A DNA stretch of 64,000 bases from Piromyces finnis (lineage: Eukaryota; Neocallimastigomycota; Neocallimastigomycetes; Neocallimastigales; Neocallimastigaceae): NCBI GenBank assembly GCA_002104945.1, contig MCFH01000006.1, positions 718,501 to 782,500 of the forward strand, given 5' to 3'. The position numbers were made by a program, and so were the translations under genes. Under the pieces are notes generated by a model that worked only from the letters and a program-made list of their open reading frames with translations, searched no databases and was not told the origin of the DNA. Shown one piece after another: positions 37,235-49,519 of the stretch; positions within the stretch are counted from its first letter, which is position 1; each line of letters opens with the position of its first letter.

Positions 37235-38121
37235 ACTTTTTGGGAAAAGTTACCAGACGCATGAGGGGTATTCCTAGGCTGAGTGTAAGATGAATTATAC
37301 CTGTTTTGATACTGATTTGGAGGATTATAAGCAGGATAAGGAGTGTAATATTCAGATTGATGATAAGTGGCATAACCATCACCCATTGGTGCAGGAGGCC
37401 TGTTGTTGAAATAAGGATCTGAGTAACTAGGTCCAGGAGCTTGGACAGGAGCAACCGGTGTTGAAGGATAATTGTAACTGGAATTATTGGAATATCCATA
37501 AGAATAAGGGTTAGGATTGGAGTAATGACTATCCATCGGACGATACTGTGGTGTATAAGCACCATGAGGATTATAACCAGGAGTAAAGCTACTGGAATAA
37601 GAGGCGTATTCTTTCCAGTATTCGTGGTTCTTTGCAGTTTGGCAAGCCTCATCAATAGTTGCGGGCTCGCGAATGGTGAGGGCATGTTGTAATTCTGGAC
37701 GACTACGGATAGCATGCATATAGTCGTACACAGAAACTCTGGGGCGATATTCCGCATCCAAAGAATGGTAAAGGTCCAAAAACCTATTATTGAATTCATC
37801 CACTGTTTCTCCAGGACGAATAACCATAATCTTTAATCGGCGAAAACCATCCTGTTTGTTGTTCCAATAGGCTAACCTATTCCTAATTGATGGCATACAT
37901 TCATCCAAAGAGGGTGGCCTGTTCCACATGCGTTCAAACCTAATTAGTTCATCAACAATTTCTGGGAAATCGATACAACCGACAATGGTATCGAACTTTT
38001 CATTCTCATCAACAATGCCTTCTCTAGAAAACCATGCTTCCATCTGACGTTTCCACACATCTTCGTTGCAATGGGTTTTGTCCAAGATAGGAAGTCTATA
38101 ATACGAAGATCTATTAGCCAT
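37174..38121 (-). CDS. Gypsy Gag protein
   Basis: 315 residues. The N-terminal half is alpha-helical capsid-like with the retrotransposon Gag pattern (R-P-G-E-T-V-D-E-F-N-N-R-F near residue 110). A Tyr/Pro/Ser/Asn-rich linker follows. A single CCHC zinc knuckle near the C-terminus (C-Y-R-C-H-Q-P-G-H-L-Q-K-D-C) binds RNA. The start ATG at 38121 is the first in frame, about 520 nt downstream of the PBS. The stop at 37174-37176 lies inside the pol frame. Gag packages the element RNA into virus-like particles. Confidence 0.93.
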   Translation of the reverse strand: MANRSSYYRLPILDKTHCNEDVWKRQMEAWFSREGIVDENEKFDTIVGCIDFPEIVDELIRFERMWNRPPSLDECMPSIRNRLAYWNNKQDGFRRLKIMVIRPGETVDEFNNRFLDLYHSLDAEYRPRVSVYDYMHAIRSRPELQHALTIREPATIDEACQTAKNHEYWKEYASYSSSFTPGYNPHGAYTPQYRPMDSHYSNPNPYSYGYSNNSSYNYPSTPVAPVQAPGPSYSDPYFNNRPPAPMGDGYATYHQSEYYTPYPAYNPPNQYQNRYNSSYTQPRNTPHASGNFSQKVCYRCHQPGHLQKDCGRLNH

Positions 38122-38169
38122 AGCAAAAATTTACTGAAATTTAAAGGGTTAGGTATTAATGAGTAAACA

Positions 38170-38227
<58 letters not shown>

Positions 38228-38644
38228 ATTTAACTGAAAATAATATAACAAACTAATTATTTAATATATTTTATTTATCAAGTTTAGTTTTCGACCTCCA
38301 CTTCGGGCCCTCACTAATAAATACTTTATTCTAACAGTGGGTTAGAATGGTGATATTTCTTTAATAGCTGCCGGAAGCGCTCTACTCTCCTAATGAATAT
38401 TTAAGAACTGATATGGTAGTTACCAACTCTTAAATAACCTCAATAAATAACTGGAGTAAATATACTAAACTTTAATAATTTATACGCAAGCGTTGTAGCT
38501 GTCTAGTATAAACTACTTAATTATATTATATTATTAAAAGAATAACAACTTTTTATATCCTTTTCTACTTCTAAGTAGTAAAGGAGGAAAATAACAATAA
38601 AACTTGTTTTAAAAATCGAAAAAAAAAAAACACTATTCTTTCTA
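38122..38644 (-). other. Gypsy 5' leader
   Basis: Untranslated leader between PBS and gag. It contains a 50-nt A-tract (plus-strand T, 38174-38223) just upstream of the gag start and a GC-richer block at about 38285-38400 that could fold as a packaging or dimerisation signal. No ORF. Confidence 0.6.
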
Positions 38645-38662
38645 TCCCCGATATCTCCACCA
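38645..38662 (-). promoter_or_regulatory. Primer-binding site of the Gypsy element
   Basis: Three nucleotides after the 5' LTR, the minus strand reads TGGTGGAGATATCGGGGA. It begins with the TGG that pairs with a tRNA CCA end and is complementary to a plausible tRNA 3' end (TCCCCGATATCTCCACCA). The implied acceptor stem would start GGAGATA. The tRNA identity cannot be fixed without this genome's tRNA set. Confidence 0.75.
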
Positions 38663-38665
38663 AGT

Positions 38666-39084
38666 TGATACGGGTTAATTTTATGTAGAAAGAATTAAAC
38701 TTTAATTAATATATATTTTATTAATAATTTTATTTATAACGTTCCAATATTTCTATTCTGTCTAAATACTAAAACGTTCTGTCGTTGTCAAATATTAAAA
38801 TTCTAACTAAAACAAGAAGCCCTTTTTAATAATATTTATTCTAGTCTATTTATACTAATGAGGCTTACTTAATAATTAATTGTCCAATTATAAGGCTGGA
38901 ACTATATGGATCATTCATTTACAATACTCTTTTACATTACAAAATATTACATTTGTCGTACATTTACATTATATTCTTATACATTGTAGAAATAATTAAT
39001 ATTATAATAAATCTATATAAATTTAATATTAGGAAAAATTACTAATATAATAATATGTTCAAGTCACATATTATTTTTATATCA
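38666..39084 (-). repeat. Right LTR (5' LTR of the minus-strand Gypsy element)
   Basis: 419 bp, same sequence as the left LTR by eye. On the minus strand it should contain the element promoter. It is followed by the TTAT target duplication and copy A sequence. Confidence 0.95.
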
Positions 39085-39228
39085 TTATGATCTCCATTAG
39101 TTGTGCCCACCTGGCCTGTCTTACTGTTTCTTTAACATTGACGCTCTTGGCTGTTGCTTCAAACCTTTTGAACATTGACCATTGCTGACCAATAGCAAAA
39201 GGCATGATTTTGGTTAGAAGTTCCGCTG

Positions 39229-40589
39229 TTTTTTTTTTTTTTTTTTTTTTTTTTAACAGCATCAAATATTTTAAACTTTATTATTAATTTAATTAAAATT
39301 ATAATACATGTAATATAAAAAATTAAAAATAAAAACAAAAATAAAAAAAATATGTTTAAATAAACACAAATGAATAAAAATTGGGTATAATGTATTCTAG
39401 TAATTTTAATTAAAGTAAGAAAGCCACTATCATACTAAAGTATAATAATTGTATTTGACTTCCAATGGGACACCGAGCCAAAGATCAAAATTTTATCATG
39501 GAACAAAATTATGATCTCCATTGGTTGCGCTGGCCCTCCTGGCCTGTCTTACTGTTTCTTCAGCATTGACGCTCTTGGATGTTGCTTCAAACCTTTTGAA
39601 CATTGACCATTGCTGGCCAATAGCAAAAGGCATGATTTTGGTTAGAAGTTCCGCGGTTACCGTCAAGAATGGAGTTCCTTCGTTAGTACCAGATTGAATC
39701 TGACGCTTACAAAGTTCTTTCCATTCCCTTGAATTGTAATTAATATTGTTAAAACTTCTTCCCCCAAGAAGGAATTTAAATATTTTACTGCACACACTAG
39801 AATAATCATACACTTTAATATTCACCGGATTATTAGAACTATTACTATCATTAACTAAATTACTATCTAAATTAGAATTATTATCTTCACTATTGCTATC
39901 ATTACTAATATTATTATTTCTATTACTACTATTGTTATTATTACTATTGTTATTATTACTATTATTACTATTGTTATTATTACTATTGTTATTACTACTA
40001 TTGTTACTATTACTATTACTGTTATTGCTATCTCTACTGATATTAACATTTTCATTATTATTGATAGGACTATTGGAATTACGTTGACTGAAAAAATTTA
40101 GTAGCTGGACTATGGAATCATAATGTTTAATACGGATATCTCTAAATGTTGGACAATCTAATAATCAATGTTTAATACTTTGAACACCACACTTGCAACA
40201 TGGACAGTAGTTAGGACAAACTGGATCAACAAATTTAGCAGCTTTGGCAACTCTAGCATCCAACTTGTATCCGCTTCTTGCTTTCAATAGCCAGTAGAAG
40301 CCATAGGCAAACTCTGGGTATTCATAACATAATTTAATAAAATCTTTAGTTTCAATAAATTTATTATCATCATAATATTGCGCTTTGATTGAATTCCCTT
40401 TGAGATCTTTCCAATAAAAGTTTTTAACTGCTTTAACATCTCCATGTTTCTTTAGTTTTTTATCAAGTGCCCTACTTGATTTGCACCACGTGTATTTTCT
40501 AAATTTAGGTATGTAATTGACAAGGTGTGAGATAATACAATTCGAGTTTTTCCATTTGTTAAAACATCTAACCTGAGCTAACGCACATT
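39229..40589 (-). mobile_element. Non-LTR retrotransposon copy B
   Basis: A 5'-truncated insertion with a poly(A) tail (T run 39229-39254), flanked by the 11-bp target duplication AAGTTCCGCTG (39218-39228 and 40590-40600) within copy A. On the minus strand it encodes the ORF2 C-terminus. This has F-N-K-W-K-N-S-N-C-I-I and a zinc-knuckle-like C-P-C-C-K-C-G-V-Q-S-I-K-H...L-D-C-P interrupted by a TAA. An Asn/Ser-rich low-complexity stretch (about 39850-40055), F-K-F-L-L-G-G and L-L-T-K-I-M-P-F-A-I follow, and then about 250 nt of 3' UTR. No RT domain is retained, so the LINE class is inferred from tail, truncation, duplications and the C-terminal knuckle. Confidence 0.85.
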
Positions 40590-40642
40590 AAGTTCCGCTG
40601 TTACCGTCAAGAATGGTATTCCTTCATAAGTGCCCGATCGAA

Positions 40643-40644
<2 letters not shown>

Positions 40645-40681
<37 letters not shown>

Positions 40682-40912
40682 GGCATCAAATATTTTAAAC
40701 TTTATTATTAATTTAATTAAAATTATAATACATGTAATAAAAAATTAAAAAATAAAAATAAAAATAAAAAAAATATGTTTAAATAAACACAAATGAATAA
40801 AATTTGGGTATAATGTATTCTAGTAATTTTAATTAAACAAAAAAATTATTGACCATCCCCTTTAGATGTTTTCGAATTCTTTTACAAACTCAAAAAGCAA
40901 ACTAAAGGGAAA
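40645..40912 (-). mobile_element. Non-LTR retrotransposon copy C (3' UTR only, chimeric 5' end)
   Basis: Poly(A) (T run 40645-40678) plus about 160 bp of 3' UTR closely matching A and B. It is flanked by the 11-bp target duplication CCGATCGAATC (40634-40644 and 40913-40923) in copy A. Its distal about 75 bp (40838-40912) do not match the family, suggesting a 5' chimera formed during reverse transcription. Confidence 0.8.
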
Positions 40913-41128
40913 CCGATCGAATCTGACACTTGCAAAGTTCTTTCCATTCCTTGAATTGGAATTGATATCATTAAAACTTCTTCCCCCAAGAAGGAATTTA
41001 AATATTTTATTGCACACTCTACACATTAATATTCACCGGATTATTAGGACAGGACTATTACTATTATTAACTAAATGACTATCTAAATTAGAATTATTTT
41101 CTTTACTATTACTATTATTATCACTAAT

Positions 41129-41729
41129 ATCTGCAAATTCCATTTTTGTTGAAACCAAGTAATGGAGAATAACAATAGACTTTACTTAAAATATTTTTAA
41201 ACCAATAAGAACGAAACTGTCAATTCTTTTACAAAATATATTTTATTGTAAACTTCTACTTTATTTAATAAAATTTTACAATTAAAAAAATAAACAAAAT
41301 TTAAATATAAAAGTACATTTTTAAATATTAAAATAGTTCCATTACCGAATTTTTTACCAAAATATTTTTAATAAAATATAGTTATTTTTTAATATATCCA
41401 ATTTTTTAATATGAACTAAAGTTACGATTTTAATTTTTGCTTTAAATTTTTAAAATTAATAATTTACTCCATTCATTCTCCATAACTTGCGTTTTGAATA
41501 AAATCATTCCCTTTAAACAATAAATATTCCCGAAATAACCACTCTTATAAACAATTATATTTTCCAGTTTCTAATGAGAAATTTTAATAATTATAATTTT
41601 CCAACAAAGAAAGAGTATTCCTCAAATTTAATTTTAACAAACTTCAAATTTTAGATATATATTTTCTCTGATATTTTTATTTATAGATTTACAAATAAAA
41701 ATATATACAATGTTTTAGCTGAAATTAAC
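41129..41729. other. Spacer between transposon cluster and RPS13
   Basis: AT-rich, about 600 bp, containing the presumed 3' UTR and terminator of the minus-strand RPS13 gene. No element end or gene recognised. Confidence 0.4.
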
Positions 41730-42578
41730 TTAAGCAACAAGGGCAGAGGCAGTGGAAGATTCGCTATTAAAATAGAAATGTGTATTAATATATTTATGTC
41801 CTAATTTTATAAATTCAATTATTAATTATAAATCAAACTTACTATTTCCAGTTTGGTGGAAGTTGACCAGCGGTCTTGTAGTAACGAGCAAGACGGTGGA
41901 TTCTGGATTCGATGAGAATAAGTCTGAACTTAGCTTCGGAATCTTTTCTGTTACGTTCTAAGTGCTTACGAACAGCAACAGCCTTCTTGATAAGGAAGTA
42001 AAGATCTTCTGGAAGTTCTGGAGCAAGACCTATTATTTTAATTTTATAATTATTAAAAAGTTGTTTTTAAGCATTATGTTATTAAATCATGAATTTCAAT
42101 GACATTCATCTTAAACATCATTTTTAAAATATACCCGCATATTCATCATTTTATATTATTTATAGTTATCAATACAACTTAAAATAATAATATGAATAAA
42201 TAATACGTGTTTATAATAAAAATAAAGTCAAAACATCTCCAATTTAAAAAAAAAAACACAAAATACAAATATTTGCAACTATCAACAACTACCACACCAT
42301 TTACAATAAATACTTAAATATAACATTTATGTTAGAAATTTACCATTGGACTTTAAGATACGGAGAATCTTGTTACCAGTAACAGCCTTAACTTGGGCAA
42401 TACCTTGAGAATCTCTGAGGATGACACCAATTTGGGATGGGGTGGAACCCTTCTTAGCGAGCTTGCAGATTTGTTCAACAACTTCTTCAGAGGAGGTCTT
42501 GAGCCATGATGGTGGAGTACGTTTGTATGGGAGGGCAGAGGAGGCAATACCCTTTCCTGGAGCGTGCATACGACCCAT
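41730..42578 (-). CDS. RPS13: 40S ribosomal protein S13 (uS15)
   Basis: Three exons, 42344-42578, 41843-42029 and 41730-41763, give exactly 151 residues, the canonical eukaryotic length. The sequence begins [10 protein letters not shown] and continues [21 protein letters not shown], then [13 protein letters not shown] and [10 protein letters not shown]. It is a component of the small ribosomal subunit near h22/h34. Codons are far less AT-biased than in the neighbours, as expected for a highly expressed gene. The transposon cluster ends about 600 bp downstream. Confidence 0.98.
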
Positions 42579-43720
<1,142 letters not shown>

Positions 43721-45503
43721 TTACTTAATCATAGATGTAATAATACTGGCACCTATAGATGAGCCATCTTTATTATAAGTTAAAATAACATTTTCTGAAT
43801 ATTGGCCAAGTAATTCATGAATTGCGTCTCTTATTCTGTTAATAAAATGAGGATATTCATATATAAAATTATCTACAGCTATTGTACAACCATCCATTTT
43901 ATTCATTTGCGTTATTAATGCAACAATTCCACTTGCTGTTAGTCTAGCTGAACGAATACTCGCTAATTCCACAATTCTTCTTACAATACTACGATCTTTA
44001 GGTGTTGTAGATGGAATTAATAATAAATCTTGCAAAATTAGTTTTGTATCTGATAATTCAATTGAATAATCCCTATATAAAAATTTTTTAAATTATTAGA
44101 ATTTTTTATAAAAATTTTAAATTTCAAATATGTATATTTATATATATAATTAATGAAATAATGAAATACCTTTCAATACGTGAAAGATATTGTATTTGAA
44201 AACTATTTGGTTTATCAAATAACATACTAGACTTTCCATTAAATAATAATTTCTTCTCAATTAATGAAATACAAGCTAATCTAACAATTTCACCTAAATA
44301 AAATGCTGAAATCATTTTTTCAAATATGTGTTTACCCGGATTACTTGATTTTAAATCTAATATTTCATCAAACTTATTTACAGGTAAAACTAATTTTTCT
44401 TCATCAAAAGATCCCCATTCAGTATTTATAATTAACTTTTCAGATTCAATATGCAGATCTTTCCATTTTTTAACATTATTTATTCTCTCAATATATGCTG
44501 CATTTGTTCCTTCACCTAATACTAACCCAATACAAGATTGGGGATCATTATAAGCACTTGCCATTAAAGTGCCAACTGTATTATTAACTAAAGCTTTGAT
44601 ATTGACATTTATTTTCTATTAAGAAATATGATTATTATTTAAAATTATATGTTTTGATTATAAGTAAATATGTAAATAAAAATAAAAAGTATAATATTGT
44701 ATATTTTATTAATTTATTCAGGTTTTAAAAGGTATATTTTAAATATTTACATTTCTTTTAAATGCATCATTTAGCATTTCCACAACATCTTTCCCTGTTG
44801 TATTTGAACACTTAAATTCTTTTGACCATAGATATAATTCTCCTGATTTTATTCCAGTTTGTCTTACAGGAAAGGAAAATGTAAATCCTAATTCATGTTC
44901 TTCCTCTTTAGATAAACCACAATCTTTTAAAAAGGATTCAACTGAATCAGCCATAAAATCAAATAAGCGTTCACCATCTGCGACTTTTGCTGTTTCTGGA
45001 ATAGAAAATTTCTTTTGTCTAACACGTACTTGTTGTTGTTTCTCTAAATAAACTTCGCAAATTTTAAAATTTGTTCCTTTTTTTATAAAAATGAAAAATG
45101 ATAAATAAATTAATTATAGTTATTCTACTAAATATAATAAAAGCAATATACTTATATTGTAGTTAAATTAATTAATGTATATACCTCCTAAATCTAATAT
45201 TATGTTTTTTCCATATTCCTTTCCTGTTGGTAATTTTGTAACAAAAGAGGGATGCATGGCCAAATTAGCATTATCTTGTTCTAAACCCTTTTTAAATTCC
45301 TGTAAGAAATGTTGAACAATTTGTCGTAATTTGGCCGAACCAATTATAAATTCTTCCTCAAGCTGTTCCAGAATATTACCTTCACAGTTAATTCCTTTTT
45401 TCTCATATTGAATTGAATGTTTTGATAAACGTTTATTACGCTTTTCTCTATTTTTGTTAGATTTAAATACATTAAATATATTTTTCACTACACCCTCCGA
45501 CAT
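43721..45503 (-). CDS. Hexokinase-family protein lacking the catalytic Asp
   Basis: Four exons, 45185-45503, 44751-45076, 44170-44615 and 43721-44072, give 480 residues, a normal fungal hexokinase length. Conserved are P-S-F-V-T-K-L-P-T-G-K-E, the phosphate-1 loop L-D-L-G-G-T-N-F-K, G-F-T-F-S-F-P, E-G-T-N-A-A-Y-I-E, I-N-T-E-W-G-S-F and N-P-G-K-H-I-F-E-K-M-I-S. The catalytic-base motif N-D-T is instead N-N-T (A-L-V-N-N-T-V-G-T-L; codons AAT AAT ACA at about 44577-44585). In glucokinase and hexokinases this Asp abstracts the sugar hydroxyl proton, so catalysis should be severely impaired. The nearby T-K-G-F is S-K-E-F. The intact frame and conserved fold suggest a regulatory or non-catalytic paralogue, as known in other fungi. 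Confidence 0.9.
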
Positions 45504-45645
45504 TATAAAAATAGCTATTATTATTTTAAGGTATTATAAAATATTATTATATTTATTAATTGATTGATTTATCAATTTGTAGAAACGATTTAGTCTTTAA
45601 TCTTTATATTTGATTATCTTTTAAATATTATTAATTTTATTTACT

Positions 45646-45679
<34 letters not shown>

Positions 45680-47903
45680 ATATATTAATGAATGAATTTA
45701 TTTGTTTTTGTTTTTTTTTTTTATTAGTATTATTATAATGTTAATTATTTTTGTAGTGGATTATTATTAGTATTTAGTTATGTTTTATGTTGAGATTTAA
45801 TAATATATAAATATATATAAAATAAAATTTATTTTTCACTAATATCAATACTATTATTGAACTTTTTTTATTTGGTTCTTTCTGGAATATGGTATTTTAT
45901 AAAATTATCTAATTAATATTTAATATTATTGTTAGCTTATTAATTTAAATATTTTTTTTTATTTAGTTTTATAACTAAATTAAATATTCTATACAAGCTT
46001 TATGAATTTATAATAATAATTTCATAACAATGTATAAAATTTCAATAGAAATTCAATCTATATTAACTTATCAATATGATAATAATGAAATTAAAATAAA
46101 ATTGAATTTTTGTAAATTACATATAAATTACATATAAATATATATTTTAAAATTAAAGAAAAAAAAAAAAAGAGAGAGAGAAGAAAAAGGAAAGAATATA
46201 TATATGAGTATAACTTTGAATTTCTTTAATATTAGTTGTTTTTTTCTTTTATAACTATCGTTGTAATATAATAAAATTAAATGTTAAATATGATAAGCAA
46301 ATAAATAAAGAAAAAAGAAAAATAACTTTTCTTTTAATCTTTTTCATGCCATAAATCAATTATAAATAAAAAAGGTTAAATTAAGTTTAATAATAATATA
46401 ACTATTCTAATAAATAAAAAATATCAATTATTTAATTAAAATTAAACTCTATTGAATAATAAAATTATTTTATTTTAGCTAGTAAAAAAAAAGAACAAAA
46501 CAAAATTTAACATTTATTTGTTATAATAAATGGTGGTTGGTCCTACTTTTTTTATACAATATTAAAATATTCTACTTTAATAAAATAACATACGAAGTAT
46601 AAATAACATATTCTAAAAATCATTTAAAATAAATAGTAGTGGTATCTATATAGTATAAATTTTTATAAAATGGATATACATATTTTTTATATTAAACAAG
46701 CTATGTACAATAGAATAACTTGTAAAAATAAATATATTTATTATATATAATTTAAATATATTTTAAAATATAAATATTTAATCATTGGATTTTTATATTT
46801 ATCTTCTCTTTTATTACAACAAATAAATATAAGAAAAGAAAAATAATATTTTTATATCTAATTTTAAATGTTTATTTGTTCACTTATAATATAATATATC
46901 TCTATAAAAACAATAAAGAAAGAAAATGTATAATATACTAATGAAAAGTATTATGAATAACAATTAAATATTCATTTGCAATTATTAAATTTACAATATG
47001 GTCGGTAAAGAAAACATTTACTTAATCAAAATATATAAACATTCATATTATTCTTAAAATAAATAGTAATAAAGTTTTATCACATTGATTTTAATAAATT
47101 AAAAAAGGATGATATAATAATTAAGCTTATATTGTGTAACATAATAATTTTTTAATATAAAATTTAAATTTATATTTTTATTTGTTATATTTAAATTATG
47201 TAAGATACATAAATACATATCTAAATATTTATTAAGCCACATTAGACAAAAAATTATCTTTCATAAACACTTTATGTTATAAATTAATAACATATATTAA
47301 ATTATATATAAAAGTTAAAATCAATTTAACAAAGAATATAAAAAAAAACACAAATATCACTATCTATAAATAAAAAAAATAAATAAGAAAAAAAAAAAGA
47401 TTAATTTTGTTTAATAAAAAAGTAACATATAAATGACGTGTTTATATTAAAATGAATTGATATTAATATATATAATTAAATAGAGTTAAAAAATAAAGTA
47501 TATGATACATTTTGCTTTTAAAAAAAAAAGAATTTCTCAAATCAATTAATTATATTAATTATTTTACCATATAATTTGAGTTTATATTTTAAAATGTTCA
47601 TTATTTATTATTTCTCCATCATAATATATTAAAATAATCTTTTAATAAATAATATATTTGATTAATATGGTATAACTTTATTTATACAAATAATTGTATA
47701 TAAATTTATTTAAAAGTATTAAACTTTATCATTATTGAGATTTTAAAAACAAGAAAATAATTATTATTTAATTACAAAAGAATTTTGTTGTAATATAAAT
47801 AAAATACATTATTAAGCATTATGTTTTTTATAATAAATAATAAAACAATGAAAAAAAAAGGATTTTATTATTTAATTTAGGTTATTAATTTATTTTTAAA
47901 TTT
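45504..47903. other. AT-rich intergenic region
   Basis: 2.4 kb between the hexokinase-like promoter and the 3' end of the methyltransferase gene. A T-tract of about 28 lies at 45651-45678. Only AT words and short runs otherwise. Confidence 0.5.
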
Positions 47904-49519
47904 TTATTTCCATTGTAATATATATTTAAGTACATATCTTTTTCTTTCAGACATATCATCATCAGCAATATTATATATAACTTCTTTATCTACTGGTTGA
48001 AAATCATTATCAATAAATTTATAGACTTGTACAAGAAGCCATTTAAATCCCATTAATTCACTTTTTTTAAAAAAACTATCTACTGTTATAAATCCTGTGT
48101 GAATACCACAAAAGAAGTATACTGTTGGTATAAATGTATTGTTGGTTTTATGAGATAAACAATGTGATAAAGTTTCTAATAAGTATTGATGTTGATCAGG
48201 CATCCATAAAGTATCTGAACATAATATTAAATCAAAAGGCTCGAAAATTTTACCTGTTCTGTTTATTTGAATTTTAATATATTATTATAAAGCAATAATA
48301 ATATTATTAAAAAAATAAAACACTATTTTTAACTGTTTATATATTTTATTTAATTAAAAGCTTTTTTATATCTATCCAATTATTCTAACTTTTTATTTTT
48401 ATATACAATTATTTTTCTATCTAAAATATTATGAAGATATCTTAATAATTTTTAGCTTTAGTTTTAAAAGGAATTTAAGTAAAACTAAAAATTATTAATA
48501 TTTTTTTTTTTTTGATATATTAATTAAATCCTTCATTATTTATTTGTTTATTTATTTATTTATTTATTTATTATTTATTTATTTATATTTATATTTATAT
48601 TTATATTTATATTTATATTTATATTTATATTTATATTTATATTTATATTTATATTTATATTTATATTTATATTTATATTTATATTTATATTTATATTTAT
48701 ATTTATATTTACGGTTTTAAATTTTCAATATCTTTTCCCCAAGCATGGCCAACAACAGTTATATTATTAACATGACTCTCTGGTATATTCTTCTCTTTAT
48801 TAAATTCTATATTTTTAATAATTATATCATCGGGATAATCACTCACAACAATCTTTAGAGTTTAAATAAATATTGTTAGTTTATATTAAATTAATAAACT
48901 ATAATATATCCTCTTTTCTACTATTCTTTTTTTTTTAAGTATAACTAATATTAAAACAATGAACTATAATATAACACATTAATTCTTCTTTATATATATA
49001 ACTATGCAACTAATACAACTAATATATATATAATTTACTTATTAACTATTTTTTGCATTTTATTGATATTATAGTCACCTCTTTTGCATTATTTAAGCAT
49101 GATATTATTGAAGGTAAGCCAGCACCCGCACCAAGTTCTAATACTCTTTTCCCTTTAACATCTATAATATTGTTTTCTATTTGTTTTGCTAATAGCAATG
49201 AACTATTCCATATATAATGAGACATTAAATAAACTATTTATAAAATAAAATGAGAAAATATTTTTTATACAAATATATATAAATAAATGAAATTTATAAA
49301 CTATAATATAATAATAAAATTTAAAATACTACCTTCACCACCATTTACATCAGGAAGTTTTAAATAAACAGTATTATTTTTTACTTTAACTTCAGTGTTC
49401 GAAATTTCATATGGAAATAGCTTGCGAGTATCACCATGAGCAAATTTTGTTTCACCAAACAAGCTTCCTAAGGAGTCTTCGAATATATCCATTTCATCTT
49501 CTTCTAAATCCGATAGCAT
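47904..49519 (-). CDS. METTL21/EFM7-type protein methyltransferase
   Basis: Four exons, 49333-49519, 49079-49233, 48713-48852 and 47904-48258, give 278 residues. The acidic N-terminus [11 protein letters not shown] and the H-Y-I-W-N-S-S segment precede the SAM-binding motif I ([12 protein letters not shown]). Motif II (V-V-S-D-Y-P-D), the A-W-G segment and [11 protein letters not shown] follow. This order and the L-W-N/I-W-N and D-Y-P-D words fit the EFM7/Nnt1 branch, which methylates the N-terminus and Lys3 of eEF1A in yeast. The substrate here is inferred. Intron 3 begins directly in a hexanucleotide microsatellite. Confidence 0.85.
48540..48712. repeat. Intronic (TTTATA)n microsatellite touching a splice donor
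   Basis: TTTA units (48541-48583) pass into about 21 TTTATA units ending at the 5' splice site of methyltransferase intron 3. The GTAAAT donor is itself the first repeat-like unit on the minus strand. Confidence 0.9.

Larger units (their letters stand above)
32110..39084 (-). mobile_element. Intact Ty3/Gypsy LTR retrotransposon
   Basis: A 6,975-bp element flanked by the 4-bp target duplication TTAT (32106-32109 and 39085-39088) and bounded by TG...CA LTRs of 419 bp. On the minus strand the order is 5' LTR, PBS, gag, pol (protease-RT-RNase H-integrase) and 3' LTR. Integrase after RT/RNase H is the Ty3/Gypsy order. Both long ORFs are uninterrupted and the two LTRs look identical on reading through them, so the insertion is recent and the element may be active. 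It lies in copy A of the non-LTR element. Confidence 0.97.
31816..41128 (-). mobile_element. Non-LTR retrotransposon copy A, split by three later insertions
   Basis: On the minus strand, copy A runs from about 41128 to a 26-nt poly(A) tail at 31816-31841. It is 5'-truncated and keeps only the ORF2 C-terminus and 3' UTR. Its pieces are 40924-41128, 40601-40644, 39085-39228 and 31842-32109. They become contiguous, and collinear with copy B, when the Gypsy element (32110-39084), copy B (39229-40600) and copy C (40645-40923) are removed with one target duplication each. The uninterrupted Gypsy target (AAAATTATGATCTCC) survives in copy B at about 39505-39520. No convincing target duplication for A itself was found; only TCTGC matches at both ends. 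Confidence 0.85.

Noticed and set aside
37182-37799. 205-codon minus-strand ORF overlapping gag
   Set aside because: Out-of-frame shadow of the Tyr/Pro-rich gag linker; lacks any domain.
39867-40087. Poly-Leu (plus) and Ile/Val-rich (minus) ORFs
   Set aside because: Alternative frames of the Asn/Ser-rich AAT-type repeat in the non-LTR ORF2.
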